Shown here: positions 45,955 through 54,619 of the stretch, piece by piece | Layout of the letters: every line of letters starts with the position of its first letter | How positions within the stretch are numbered: the first letter of the stretch is position 1 | Source of the DNA: Rhizobiales bacterium Ga0077545 | GTDB lineage: Bacteria; Pseudomonadota; Alphaproteobacteria; Rhizobiales; Methylopilaceae | DNA length: 64,000 nucleotides | NCBI GenBank assembly: GCA_001464335.1 | Contig: LNEV01000018.1 | Coordinates: 1-64,000, forward strand | Reading direction: 5' to 3' | Notes under the pieces: generated by a model | The model's input: only the letters and a program-made list of their open reading frames with translations | What the model was told of the DNA's origin: nothing | Database searches by the model: none | Made by a program: the position numbers and the translations under genes

Positions 45955-46666
45955 GCGGCGGCAGCTTCGGAGATTTCGGGACCGGAGCCGCCGTCTTAGG
46001 CTGGTACAGACAGATATCCTCGATGAGGCAGCGCCAGCATTCGGGAACACGCGCCTTGCACACATAACGTCCGTGCAGGATGAGCCAGTGATGGGCGTGC
46101 AGCAGCGCCCAGTCCGGCACCACTTTCGCCAGAGCCAGTTCCACCTCCAGCGGCGTCTTGCCCGGCGCGACGGGAATGCGGTTTCCGAGCCGGAACAGAT
46201 GGGTGTCGACCGCAATCGTCGGCTGGCCGAAGAAGATGTTCAGCACGACATTTGCGGTCTTGCGTCCGACGCCCGGCAGCGCTTCCAGTTCTTCGCGCGT
46301 CTGGGGAACCTCGCCCCCGTGCCGCTCGATCAGAAGCTGCGACAATGCGATGACGTTCTTGGCCTTCGCATTGTAAAGACCGATGGTCTTGATGTGATCC
46401 GACACGCCCTGCACGCCGAGGGCCAGCATCTTCTGGGGCGTGTCGGCGATGCCGAACAGCGCCCGCGTCGCCTTGTTGACGCCGACATCGGTCGCCTGCG
46501 CCGACAGAACCACCGCGACGAGCAGCGTGAACGCGTTCACGTACTCAAGCTCGCCCTTGGGCTCCGGATTGGCGGCTTGGAACCGCCGGAAGATCTCGTC
46601 GATCTCGGCCTGGCTGAGTTTCTTGCGGCGGCTTTTGCGTGGAGCGGGCATCTGGCGGGGCGGCAT
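45944..46666 (-). CDS. nth: Endonuclease III
   Basis: The 240-residue DNA glycosylase/AP lyase removes oxidised pyrimidines. It has the helix-hairpin-helix LPGVGRKTANVVLNIFFG, the catalytic Lys in this motif and Asp in AVDTHLFRLGNR, and the four-cysteine iron-sulfur loop C-x6-C-x2-C-x5-C in KARVPECWRCLIEDIC (preceded by a Cys). ATG at 46666 or 46651 are both possible. Its stop overlaps pabBC in a convergent arrangement. Confidence 0.95.
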   Translation of the reverse strand: MPPRQMPAPRKSRRKKLSQAEIDEIFRRFQAANPEPKGELEYVNAFTLLVAVVLSAQATDVGVNKATRALFGIADTPQKMLALGVQGVSDHIKTIGLYNAKAKNVIALSQLLIERHGGEVPQTREELEALPGVGRKTANVVLNIFFGQPTIAVDTHLFRLGNRIPVAPGKTPLEVELALAKVVPDWALLHAHHWLILHGRYVCKARVPECWRCLIEDICLYQPKTAAPVPKSPKLPPPRV

Positions 46667-46687
46667 GAAGGCGTTAATATGAGGGGT

Positions 46688-47194
46688 ATGAGCCTCGACA
46701 GCCAGCCGCATCCGGCGGACCGCACGATTTATGCAGCGACGCTGAAGCCGCACCGTTCGCTCGGTCCGCGCGGCTTCCGGGCGGTCATGATCGGCGCGGG
46801 GCTCGTCTCGGCCTTCTGCAGCCTGCCCTTCTTCGTGATGGGGGCATGGCCGGTGGTCGGCTTTTTCGGCCTCGACGTTCTGTTGCTCTATCTGTTCTTC
46901 CGCTGGAGCTATCACACGGCGCGGGCCCGGGAAGAAATCGCCCTTTCAGCGCTCGAGTTGAGCGTCCGCAAGATTTCGCCCAAGGGCGATGCCTCCCACT
47001 ACCGCTTCAACCCGGCCTGGGTGCGCCTTCACCGCGAAGAGGACGAGGAGTTCGGTCTTCAGAGACTCGCCGTGAAAGAACGTGCACGCCTCGTGGATAT
47101 CGGCGGCTTCCTCGCGCCCGTCGAGCGCGCGGGCTTCGCGCGCGAATTCGCAGCGGCGCTGAACGAAGCCAAGAACGGCCCGCGCTTCGACTGA
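46688..47194 (+). CDS. DUF2244 family membrane protein
   Basis: The 168-residue protein starts MSLDSQPHPADRTIYAATLK after GAGGGG and has two adjacent membrane helices (RAVMIGAGLVSAFCSLPFFV, WPVVGFFGLDVLLLYLFFRW), then the DUF2244 domain (EIALSALELSVRKISPKGDA, YRFNPAWVRLHREEDEEFGL). Function is unknown. Divergent from nth; 21 bases separate the start codons. Confidence 0.88.
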   Translation: MSLDSQPHPADRTIYAATLKPHRSLGPRGFRAVMIGAGLVSAFCSLPFFVMGAWPVVGFFGLDVLLLYLFFRWSYHTARAREEIALSALELSVRKISPKGDASHYRFNPAWVRLHREEDEEFGLQRLAVKERARLVDIGGFLAPVERAGFAREFAAALNEAKNGPRFD

Positions 47195-47197
47195 GGC

Positions 47198-47374
47198 TCA
47201 GAACTTCGAGCGCGCCTTGGCGTAGAGCCAATAGCCCACAGAGGCCGCGAGCCCCGCAACAACCGCAGCGAGCAGAATGAGGACGCCGATCGCGCCGAAA
47301 ATGGCCTGCAGCGTGTCCCAGAAGCCGACATTGGCGATGAGAACGACAAGCAGCACAAGAATGAGGATCGGCAT
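47198..47374 (-). CDS. Small membrane protein, 58 residues
   Basis: Reading leftward from ATG at 47374 the product is MPILILVLLVVLIANVGFWD, then TLQAIFGAIGVLILLAAVVA, ending YWLYAKARSKF. Two hydrophobic helices and a basic C-terminus are clear. The codon use fits the neighbourhood and it ends only four bases from the convergent DUF2244 gene. No family is recognised. It may be a real small membrane protein; no strong ribosome binding site is visible. Confidence 0.6.
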   Translation of the reverse strand: MPILILVLLVVLIANVGFWDTLQAIFGAIGVLILLAAVVAGLAASVGYWLYAKARSKF

Positions 47375-47609
47375 GGGCTTAGGCTCCGGCGCGCTGGAAA
47401 GTCTTAAGGCGCCGCTCGCGCCTTCCTACAAACAGTAAGCTTCTTATGGTGTCCGGCGTTCCATGAATTGAATCAAAGTCCTCGTTATCCGTAAACCGGG
47501 CATTGCCCATCATCCCCGGCTTGGCCTCGCCGAACAGGAACTGACGATCCGAACGGCCTGTTGACCCCGCAGAACGCACACAACCGTGCGGGGAAACAAG
47601 GAGGACGTC

Positions 47610-48671
47610 ATGAGGTCCAGAATTGGAATCTGCGGCGCCAGCGCATGCGCCATTCTTCTCGCGCTTTCAGCGGCTGCGGATGCGCAGTCCCGGGGCGGCG
47701 GCCGCGGTGGCGGTGACAGCGCATCAAGCGGCAGCACATCCTCAACCGGCGGGCGGGGCGGCATCGGTGGTCGTGGAAGCCGCGGTGATCGCGGAGGCCT
47801 CGGCGGAGCCGTCGGCGGGGCGGTCGGAGGCATTGGCGGGGCTGTCGGCGGAGCCGTCAGCGGCGTGGGCGGTGCCGTCAGTGGCATCGGCGGTTCGCTT
47901 GGCGGAGCCGTCGGAGGCGCGGTCAGTGGCGTCGGCGGGGCCGTCAGCGGTGTCGGCGGCGCGGTCGGCGGAACGCTCGGTGGTGTCGGCAACGCGGTGA
48001 GCGGAGTCGGCACGTCGACGCAAGGCTCCATCGCCGACGTCTCGCTCGGCGAAACCACGATCGGTGTCCTCACCCCGCGGCGGGTGCTGGAGATCCAACG
48101 CCGTCAGAACGCCGGAAACGAGGCGCGTCAGGGCCTGATCGACGCACAGATCACGGCCAACGGCATCGGCACGGTCAACGCCGACGTGCTGGACAGCAGC
48201 AATCGCCGCGGCCAGATCGCCGATGTGAAGGCCGATCTCGGAACTCTCGGCAACGCGCGCGCCTCGGTCGGCAATAGTGGCGCACGGCGCGGGATAGGCG
48301 AGATCGCCGATGTTCGCGCCAACGCCCTCGACGACACCGCACAGGCGCGCGTCTCGCTCGGCGACCGGCAGGCCCGACGCGGCAACATCGCCGATGCCGA
48401 TATCGGCCTTCTGGGCGACACCGCAACCGCCCGCGCCTCCATCGGCAACGCGGATTCCGTGGCCTCGGTCGATGTCGGCATCGGCGGACCGGGTGGACCC
48501 GGAGGCCCGGGTGGCCCCGGCGGGCCTGGAAATCCAGGCGGGCCGGGCGTACCCGGTGGCACCGACACGGCCAGCAACGGCGATCCCGGCGCCGGAACGG
48601 TTCTGTGCTCGACGGTTCTCGCCAGCCCGGATTCCTACAATGGCCGCACAGTCATGCGCTGCATGCAGTGA
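47610..48671 (+). CDS. Exported tripartite repeat protein (glycine-rich, IADV repeats, collagen-like)
   Basis: The 353-residue protein has a signal peptide (ACAILLALSAAADAQS), then three low-complexity zones. Residues 28-134 are Gly-rich with many GGAVGG/GGAVSGVG units. Residues 140-285 carry repeats around IADV: GQIADVKADLGTLGNARASV, GEIADVRANALDDTAQARVS and NIADADIGLLGDTATARASI, spaced about 30 residues apart. Residues 292-317 are a collagen-like GGPGGPGGPGGPGNPGGPG run. A C-terminal tail contains two cysteines (VLCSTV and MRCMQ). AAGGAGG lies five bases before the ATG. No enzyme motif is seen; a structural or surface role is inferred. The repeats are in phase and complete. Confidence 0.75.
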   Translation: MRSRIGICGASACAILLALSAAADAQSRGGGRGGGDSASSGSTSSTGGRGGIGGRGSRGDRGGLGGAVGGAVGGIGGAVGGAVSGVGGAVSGIGGSLGGAVGGAVSGVGGAVSGVGGAVGGTLGGVGNAVSGVGTSTQGSIADVSLGETTIGVLTPRRVLEIQRRQNAGNEARQGLIDAQITANGIGTVNADVLDSSNRRGQIADVKADLGTLGNARASVGNSGARRGIGEIADVRANALDDTAQARVSLGDRQARRGNIADADIGLLGDTATARASIGNADSVASVDVGIGGPGGPGGPGGPGGPGNPGGPGVPGGTDTASNGDPGAGTVLCSTVLASPDSYNGRTVMRCMQ

Positions 48672-48699
48672 GGTCCTGAAACTCCGACCTGAAGCTTCC

Positions 48700-48730
48700 G
48701 GCGCGGCCCTTCGGGGCCGCGCCTTTGTTT
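48700..48730 (+). terminator. Rho-independent terminator after the repeat protein
   Basis: GGCGCGGCCC-TTCG-GGGCCGCGCC followed by TTTGTTT. It separates the repeat protein gene from typA. Confidence 0.85.
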
Positions 48731-48862
48731 ATCCGGCAGCAGCCCTGCACCGTCGTCATTGCTTTTTCACGATTGTTGCATAATGGTGCGCGCGACATCG
48801 GACACGGCTGCCCTTGATGACCCGCGCACGCGGTCGGGCGGCCTTTTTTGGATTCTTATTTC

Positions 48863-50686
48863 ATGAAACTGCGCAATGTGGCGATCATCGCTCACGTCGA
48901 CCATGGCAAGACCACTCTCGTCGACGAACTGCTGAAGCAATCGGGCACCTATCGCGAGAACCAGCGCGTCGCCGAACGCGTGATGGATTCGAACGATCTC
49001 GAAAAGGAACGCGGGATCACCATCCTGGCCAAGGCGACCTCGATCGTCTGGAAGGACACGCGCATCAACATCGTCGATACCCCCGGCCACGCCGATTTCG
49101 GCGGCGAGGTCGAGCGCATCCTGAACATGGTCGACAGCGCCATCGTCCTCGTGGACGCGGCCGAAGGCCCGATGCCGCAGACGAAATTCGTCGTCGGCAA
49201 GGCCCTCAAGGTCGGCCTGCGCCCGATCGTCGTGATCAACAAGGTCGACCGCTCGGACGCGCGTCCGACCGAGGTCATCAACGAAGTGTTCGACCTGTTC
49301 GCCATGCTCGACGCGACCGACGAGCAGCTCGATTTCCCGATCCTCTACGGGTCGGGCCGCTCCGGCTGGATGGCCGAGAGCCCGGAAGGCCCGCAGGATC
49401 AGGGCATGGCCCCGCTGCTGGACCTCGTGCTCAAGCACGTGCCCGAGCCCAAGATCGCCGCTGACAACCAGTTCCGCATGATCGGCACCCTGCTGGAAGC
49501 CAATCCCTTCCTCGGGCGCATGATCACCGGCCGCATCACGTCCGGCACGCTCAAGCCCAACCAGACCATCAAGGTGCTGGCGCAGGACGGCTCGGTCGTC
49601 GAGCAGGGCCGCGTGTCCAAGATCCTCGCCTTCCGCGGCATCGAGCGCACCCCGATCGAAGAGGGCGTGGCGGGCGACATCGTCGCCATTGCCGGCCTCC
49701 AGAAGGGCACCGTCGCCGACACGTTCTGCGACCTGTCCGTCACGGAACCGATGAAGGCGCAGCCGATCGATCCGCCGACCGTCACGATGTCTTTCATCAT
49801 CAATGACAGCCCGCTTGCCGGCACCGAAGGCGACAAGGTCACGAGCCGCGTCATCCGCGACCGCCTGTTCAAGGAGGCCGAGGGCAATGTGGCGCTGAAG
49901 ATCGAGGAAGCCGCCGACAAGGACAGCTTCTTCGTGTCCGGCCGCGGCGAGCTTCAGCTTTCCGTTCTCATCGAGACCATGCGCCGCGAAGGCTTCGAGA
50001 TCGCGGTGTCGCGCCCGCGCGTCGTCCTGCAGAAGGACGAGGACGGCAATACGCTCGAGCCGATCGAGGAAGTCGTCGTCGACGTCGACGAGGAACATTC
50101 CGGCGTCGTCGTCCAGAAGATGGGCGAGCGTCGTGCCGACATGCTGGAAATGAGGCCGTCGGGCGGCAATCGCGTCCGCCTCGTGTTTCACGCTCCGACG
50201 CGCGGCCTCATCGGCTATCAGGCCGAACTGATGACTGATACACGCGGCACGGCGATCATGAACCGCCTGTTCCACGCCTATGAGCCCTACAAGGGCGAGA
50301 TCGCGGGCCGCCGCAACGGCGTGCTGATCGCCAACACCGCAGGCGAGGCCGTGGCTTACGCGCTGTGGAACCTCGAAGACCGCGGCCCGATGATGATCGA
50401 GCCCGGCTGGAAGGTCTATCAGGGCATGATCGTCGGCGAGCACACCCGCGACAACGATCTCGAAGTGAACGTCCTCAAGGGCAAGCAGCTGACGAACATC
50501 CGCACCACGTCGAAGGACGAAGCGGTGCGCCTGACGCCGCCGATCAAGATGACGCTCGAACGCGCGCTGACCTACATCCAGGACGACGAACGCGTCGAGG
50601 TCACCCCGAAATCCATTCGCCTGCGCAAGGTCTGGCTCGACCCGAACGACCGCAAGCGGAACGAGAAGATGAAGGAAGCCGTCTGA
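48863..50686 (+). CDS. typA: Ribosome-associated GTPase TypA/BipA
   Basis: The 607-residue GTPase has the translation factor set: G1 IAHVDHGKTTLVDELL, G2 ERGITILAK, G3 DTPGHADFGGEVER, G4 NKVDRSDARP, plus beta-barrel and EF-G-like domains and the BipA-specific C-terminus. It binds the ribosome and helps 50S assembly and stress adaptation. ATG at 48863 is chosen (MKLRNVAII); an ATG at 48848 would add five residues. Followed by two terminator-like hairpins. Confidence 0.97.
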   Translation: MKLRNVAIIAHVDHGKTTLVDELLKQSGTYRENQRVAERVMDSNDLEKERGITILAKATSIVWKDTRINIVDTPGHADFGGEVERILNMVDSAIVLVDAAEGPMPQTKFVVGKALKVGLRPIVVINKVDRSDARPTEVINEVFDLFAMLDATDEQLDFPILYGSGRSGWMAESPEGPQDQGMAPLLDLVLKHVPEPKIAADNQFRMIGTLLEANPFLGRMITGRITSGTLKPNQTIKVLAQDGSVVEQGRVSKILAFRGIERTPIEEGVAGDIVAIAGLQKGTVADTFCDLSVTEPMKAQPIDPPTVTMSFIINDSPLAGTEGDKVTSRVIRDRLFKEAEGNVALKIEEAADKDSFFVSGRGELQLSVLIETMRREGFEIAVSRPRVVLQKDEDGNTLEPIEEVVVDVDEEHSGVVVQKMGERRADMLEMRPSGGNRVRLVFHAPTRGLIGYQAELMTDTRGTAIMNRLFHAYEPYKGEIAGRRNGVLIANTAGEAVAYALWNLEDRGPMMIEPGWKVYQGMIVGEHTRDNDLEVNVLKGKQLTNIRTTSKDEAVRLTPPIKMTLERALTYIQDDERVEVTPKSIRLRKVWLDPNDRKRNEKMKEAV

Positions 50687-50713
50687 CGGCCTCTCTTTTC
50701 ACACCTGAAATGC

Positions 50714-50752
50714 AAAATCCCGGACCGGCGAAAGCCGGCCCGGGATTTTTTT
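50714..50752 (+). terminator. Rho-independent terminator after typA
   Basis: AAATCCCGG and CCGGGATTT flank an inner CCGGC-GAAA-GCCGG hairpin, followed by TTTT. Confidence 0.88.
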
Positions 50753-50818
50753 GAACCGGAACGAAGATCGGCGCGACGAATGAACAGGTGCCGCATCCCC
50801 TCCCCGGTGCCATGATCA

Positions 50819-50857
50819 GGCCGGATGTGCGGTTTCCACCGCGCATCCGGCCTTTTT
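50819..50857 (+). terminator. Second hairpin with T-run between typA and the BA14K gene
   Basis: GGCCGGATGTGCGG pairs with CCGCGCATCCGGCC (one G-U wobble), followed by TTTTT on the plus strand. It could be a back-up terminator for typA. It has no T-run on the minus strand, so it is less suited to end the BA14K gene. Confidence 0.6.
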
Positions 50858-50869
50858 CATGTCATGACG

Positions 50870-51286
50870 TTACAGACGGCACTCGTGACGACGGCCATCG
50901 TTTCCGACATATGTGTTCGAGCGCCAGTCATAGCTGCGGTAGCGCACTTCGCAGCGTGCCCGGCGAGTCCCGTCGGCCGCACCGGACGCCGCACCAGCGG
51001 CCGCTCCTGCAATCGCTCCCGCTGCGAAACCGAAAATTCCGGCGGCGGCAGCTCCAGCGCCGTTCCCGCGGTGGCGGTCACGATACCAGCTCTGATAGCG
51101 GCGTTCGTCCCAACGGCTGCGATCGGTCCGGCAATCGCGATCGCGCGGATTGCGGCGGCAGTAGTTTTCGACATAACGCTCGCGCTCATAGCGCGAAGAG
51201 CGCTGCGCGTCGGCCGACGCCGTAAACGCCACGACACTGGTCGCGGCCATCACCGCCGACAAAAACAGGCTCGACACTTTCTTCAT
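50870..51286 (-). CDS. BA14K family exported protein
   Basis: The 138-residue protein has a signal peptide (VSSLFLSAVMAATSVVAFTASADAQ), an Arg-rich region (RYERERYVENYCRRNPRDRD), a Gly/Ala-rich hydrophobic middle (GAGAAAAGIFGFAAGAIAGAAAGA) and the BA14K ending (CEVRYRSYDWRSNTYVGNDG). BA14K proteins, first known as a Brucella immunoreactive protein, are restricted to Hyphomicrobiales; a lectin-like activity has been reported for the Brucella member. Role here unknown. Transcribed apart from its neighbours. Confidence 0.88.
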   Translation of the reverse strand: MKKVSSLFLSAVMAATSVVAFTASADAQRSSRYERERYVENYCRRNPRDRDCRTDRSRWDERRYQSWYRDRHRGNGAGAAAAGIFGFAAGAIAGAAAGAASGAADGTRRARCEVRYRSYDWRSNTYVGNDGRRHECRL

Positions 51287-51375
51287 GCGTTTCTTCCTCC
51301 GGAAAACAGACGGGCGCGCCGTAACCGACGCGCCCGCACTGTGAGAGGAATGCGAAAGTAGAGGGATCGTTCCCC

Positions 51376-52359
51376 TCAGAGCCCTTCGAAAAGCGCCGTC
51401 GACAGATAGCGTTCGGCAAAACTCGGAATGATGACGACGACGTTCTTGCCGGCAAATTCCGGCCGCGCGCCGACTTCGAGGGCCGCCGCGATGGCCGCGC
51501 CCGATGAAATTCCGACGGGAATGCCCTCGAGCTTTGCAACGCGGCGGGCGGTGTCGAACGCCGTCTGGTTTCCGACGGTGACGACTTCGTCGATGATCGA
51601 GCGGTCGAGCACGTCGGGCACGAAGCCCGCACCGATGCCCTGGATCTTGTGCGGACCGGGCGCGCCGCCGGACAGGACCGGGGAATCCTCGGGCTCCACC
51701 GCGATCATGCGAATGGCGGGGTTTTTCTTCTTCAGCACCAGCCCGATGCCGGTGATCGTGCCGCCTGTACCGACGCCGGAGACGACCGCATCCACATTGC
51801 CTTGCGTGTCCGCCCAGATTTCCTCGGCGGTGGTGACACGGTGGATCGCGGGATTGGCCGGATGCTTGAACTGCTGCGGCATTACGGATCCCGGAACCTG
51901 CTGGAGCAGCTCCTCGGCCTTCGCCACCGCGCCCTTCATGCCCTTCGGGCCTTCGGTCAGAACGAGCTCGGCACCCAGAAGCGCCAGCATCTTGCGGCGC
52001 TCGATCGACATGGTTTCGGGCATGACCAGAATGAGCCGATAGCCGCGCGCGGCGGCGGTGAAGGCGAGGGCGATGCCGGTATTGCCGGAGGTCGGCTCGA
52101 TGATCGTGCCGCCGGGCTTGAGGGCGCCCGCCTCTTCGAGCGCATCGATCATGGCGACGCCGATACGATCCTTGACGCTCGCGATGGGGTTGAAGAATTC
52201 AAGCTTGGCGAGAAGGTTCGCCTTCACCCCACGCTCTTCGGGCAGCCGGTTCAGGCGCACCAGAGGCGTGTTGCCGATCGTGTCGGTGATCGAATCGTAG
52301 ATGACACCGCGGCCGGCGAACTGGCTCGCTTTCGGTGCACGCGCAGCAAACTGGGGCAT
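51376..52359 (-). CDS. cysK: Cysteine synthase A
   Basis: The 327-residue PLP enzyme makes cysteine from O-acetylserine and sulfide. The PLP Lys is in [16 protein letters not shown], the substrate loop in [15 protein letters not shown], and the phosphate loop in [14 protein letters not shown]-terminal extension [18 protein letters not shown] precedes the usual start. GGGAGG supports the ATG at 52359. The Rrf2 regulator gene lies upstream on the same strand. Confidence 0.97.
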   Translation of the reverse strand: MPQFAARAPKASQFAGRGVIYDSITDTIGNTPLVRLNRLPEERGVKANLLAKLEFFNPIASVKDRIGVAMIDALEEAGALKPGGTIIEPTSGNTGIALAFTAAARGYRLILVMPETMSIERRKMLALLGAELVLTEGPKGMKGAVAKAEELLQQVPGSVMPQQFKHPANPAIHRVTTAEEIWADTQGNVDAVVSGVGTGGTITGIGLVLKKKNPAIRMIAVEPEDSPVLSGGAPGPHKIQGIGAGFVPDVLDRSIIDEVVTVGNQTAFDTARRVAKLEGIPVGISSGAAIAAALEVGARPEFAGKNVVVIIPSFAERYLSTALFEGL

Positions 52360-52384
52360 TCAAAACCTCCCGGAGACCTCGACG

Positions 52385-52400
52385 TTGTGCAACTACACAA
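52385..52400. promoter_or_regulatory. Candidate Rrf2 operator upstream of cysK
   Basis: TTGTG at 52385-52389 and CACAA at 52396-52400 form a perfect 5-bp inverted repeat around a 6-bp spacer, 26 bases from the cysK start and downstream of the Rrf2 gene. It is the only evident dyad in the 101-base gap. Binding by the adjacent Rrf2 protein is inferred. Confidence 0.45.
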
Positions 52401-52460
52401 GGCCCTAATGGAGATTGGTTTCAAGTCCCGGGATGGAAATGTTTTAGCGGCACATCGCGC

Positions 52461-52919
52461 TCAGATGCTGAAATCGTAGCTCTCATTGGCCTCGCCGAAG
52501 ACGCTCTGCATCTGGGCATCGCGGCACAGGTCGTCGACCGTGATGTCCTGCAGCTTTTCCAGAAAGATTTCCGAGGCCTTCTCGATGGCCGGCACGACCA
52601 CGACGCTCACCAGGGCCGAAAGTTCTTCCTCGCCATCGCCGTTCTTGTCGCCATTGCCCGACTGGGAAGCGGCGCGCACGATGTCTGCGAGGGTGATGCG
52701 CCGGCGCTCGCGGGCGAGCTCGTATCCGCCGCGCGGCCCGCGCACACCCTTGAGGATGCCGGCCCGGACGAGGACCTGCAGCAGCGTTTCCAGATGCCGG
52801 GGCGGCAGGCCATGGCGGGCCGAAAGGGCCTTTGCGGCAATCGGCGCCGGGCGCGCGTGATAGGCAATATCGACAACAGCCGCGATTGCCAGAAGGCTTC
52901 GGCGCGGAAGAAGATTCAT
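52461..52919 (-). CDS. Rrf2 family transcriptional regulator
   Basis: The 152-residue protein has the Rrf2 winged helix: [40 protein letters not shown], then [20 protein letters not shown]. The three-cysteine cluster used by IscR/NsrR/RirA for an iron-sulfur centre is absent; only one Cys (DDLCRDAQ) is found. It is thus closer to CymR-type members that do not bind a cluster. It lies directly upstream of cysK and overlaps dut by four bases. A CymR-like control of cysteine synthesis is plausible. Confidence 0.88.
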   Translation of the reverse strand: MNLLPRRSLLAIAAVVDIAYHARPAPIAAKALSARHGLPPRHLETLLQVLVRAGILKGVRGPRGGYELARERRRITLADIVRAASQSGNGDKNGDGEEELSALVSVVVVPAIEKASEIFLEKLQDITVDDLCRDAQMQSVFGEANESYDFSI

Positions 52920-53392
52920 CGCGTGGTTCCCTCTCGGCCGAAGCCGGTGGAGCCAAAGCCCCCCGAGCCCCGCTCCGTCTTATCGATTATATTCGTCTCA
53001 AATAATTCGGCATTTGCGGTTGTGGCCACAACGAGTTGCGCAATACGCATACCCCGTTCGATTGCGAAAGCCTCCTGGCCAAGATTGATCAACAAAACCT
53101 GAATCTCACCGCGGTAGTCGGCATCGATCGTTCCCGGTGCATTCAGGACGGTAATGCCATGCCGCAGCGCCAAACCCGAACGTGGCCTGATCTGACCTTC
53201 ATACCCCTGAGGGATTTGAAGAATTAGGCCTGTCGGAACGAGGTGCCGCTCCCCCGGACATATCTGAAAAGCAGAGCCCTGTTCAACCGCAGCGATCAAA
53301 TCCATGCCTGCGGCCCATTCGCTTTCGCGGCGCGGCAGGGGCAGGCCCTCGCCATGCGGCAGGCGCGAAACGGCGATCTGCGGGGCACTCAC
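52916..53392 (-). CDS. dut: dUTP diphosphatase
   Basis: The 158-residue trimeric dUTPase has the five motifs, such as [46 protein letters not shown] and the C-terminal [11 protein letters not shown] loop. It hydrolyses dUTP to dUMP and prevents uracil misincorporation. It overlaps coaBC upstream and the Rrf2 gene downstream by four bases, making a tight operon. Confidence 0.96.
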   Translation of the reverse strand: MSAPQIAVSRLPHGEGLPLPRRESEWAAGMDLIAAVEQGSAFQICPGERHLVPTGLILQIPQGYEGQIRPRSGLALRHGITVLNAPGTIDADYRGEIQVLLINLGQEAFAIERGMRIAQLVVATTANAELFETNIIDKTERGSGGFGSTGFGREGTTR

Positions 53393-54585
53393 CGCAACAT
53401 CCCCGACAAGCGGTCGATCAGCCTTTCGGCAACGTCTTCCTTCGGCAGGCTGTCCCAGCTTTCGACGCCGGACGCGGTGACGAGACTCACCTCATTGCGG
53501 TCGCCGCCCATAATGCCGGTTGCAGGGGACACATCATTGGCCACAACCAGGTCACACCCTTTGCGTGTTAACTTTTCGCGAGCATTCTCAATAACATTCG
53601 TGGTTTCCGCCGCAAAACCAATCACGAGTTGCGGCCGGTTATCCACTCGTTTTGCGATAGTGGCGAGAATGTCCGGGTTTTCGACGAAGGTCAGCGCCGG
53701 GGGGCCGCCTTTGCCCTTCTTGACCTTCTCGGCGCTCGCCTCGGCGACGCGCCAGTCGGCGACGGCGGCGGCAAAAACGGCAATGTCCGCGGGCAGGGCG
53801 CCTTCGACCGCCGCGAGCATCTCCCGCGCCGTTTCGACGTGCAATGTCGTGACGCCCTCGGGATCGGGGAGGGAAACGGGCCCGGAAACCAGCACAACCT
53901 CCGCCCCGGCCCGCGCCGCCGCCGCCGCAATGGCATGGCCCTGACGGCCCGACGAGCGATTGGCGATGACGCGCACCGGATCGATGGGTTCATGGGTCGG
54001 CCCGGACGTGATCAGCACGCGCCGCCCTTTGAGCGACCCGGCGGGGGCCAGAAGCGCCTCGACGGCTGCGGCGATTTCGAGCGGCTCGGCCATCCGCCCG
54101 AGGCCGCTTTCGCCGCGCTCGGCCATCGTTCCCTCGTTCGGACCGACGAACCGCACGCCGTCCTGCCGCAAACGCTCGACATTGCGCCGCGTCGCCGCGT
54201 TCGCCCACATCCGCGGATTCATCGCGGGGGCCACCAGAACCGGGCGGTCGGTCGCCAGAAGCGCCGCCGAGGCGAGATCGTCGGCCAGCCCGTTCGCCAT
54301 CTTGGCCAGCAGATAGGCCGTCGCGGGCGCGACGAGCACGAGGTCGGTGTCGCGCGCGAGGCGGATATGCCCGACATCGTTTTCCTCGGCGAGATCGAAC
54401 AGATCGGTGAAAACGCGCTCGCCCGCAATCGCGCCGACCGCCAGAGGCGTGACGAATTTCGCACCCCCCTCAGTCAGGATCGGACGCACGATTGCGCCGC
54501 GCTCCTTCAGCCTGCGCATCAGGTCGAGGCTCTTGTAGGCCGCGATCCCGCCGGAAATTATGAGTAGAATTCGCTTTTGCTTCAA
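53389..54585 (-). CDS. coaBC: Bifunctional phosphopantothenoylcysteine decarboxylase/synthase
   Basis: The protein of about 398 residues performs two coenzyme A steps. The CoaC part has the flavin-fold start [20 protein letters not shown], the catalytic His in RLARDTDL region ([10 protein letters not shown]), and [13 protein letters not shown]; the CoaB part has [19 protein letters not shown] and the CTP-binding region [19 protein letters not shown]. The start is TTG at 54585 after AAGG; a longer reading from 54756 adds 57 unrelated residues. Confidence 0.94.
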   Translation of the reverse strand: MKQKRILLIISGGIAAYKSLDLMRRLKERGAIVRPILTEGGAKFVTPLAVGAIAGERVFTDLFDLAEENDVGHIRLARDTDLVLVAPATAYLLAKMANGLADDLASAALLATDRPVLVAPAMNPRMWANAATRRNVERLRQDGVRFVGPNEGTMAERGESGLGRMAEPLEIAAAVEALLAPAGSLKGRRVLITSGPTHEPIDPVRVIANRSSGRQGHAIAAAAARAGAEVVLVSGPVSLPDPEGVTTLHVETAREMLAAVEGALPADIAVFAAAVADWRVAEASAEKVKKGKGGPPALTFVENPDILATIAKRVDNRPQLVIGFAAETTNVIENAREKLTRKGCDLVVANDVSPATGIMGGDRNEVSLVTASGVESWDSLPKEDVAERLIDRLSGMLR

Positions 54586-54619
54586 AGCCTTGCCGCGTTT
54601 GAGCCGGGGTGAGGGCTGT

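Noticed and set aside
47800-48000. Repeats as a CRISPR array
   Set aside because: They are in-frame Gly/Ala/Val codon repeats of an exported protein, without regular spacers or constant repeat length.
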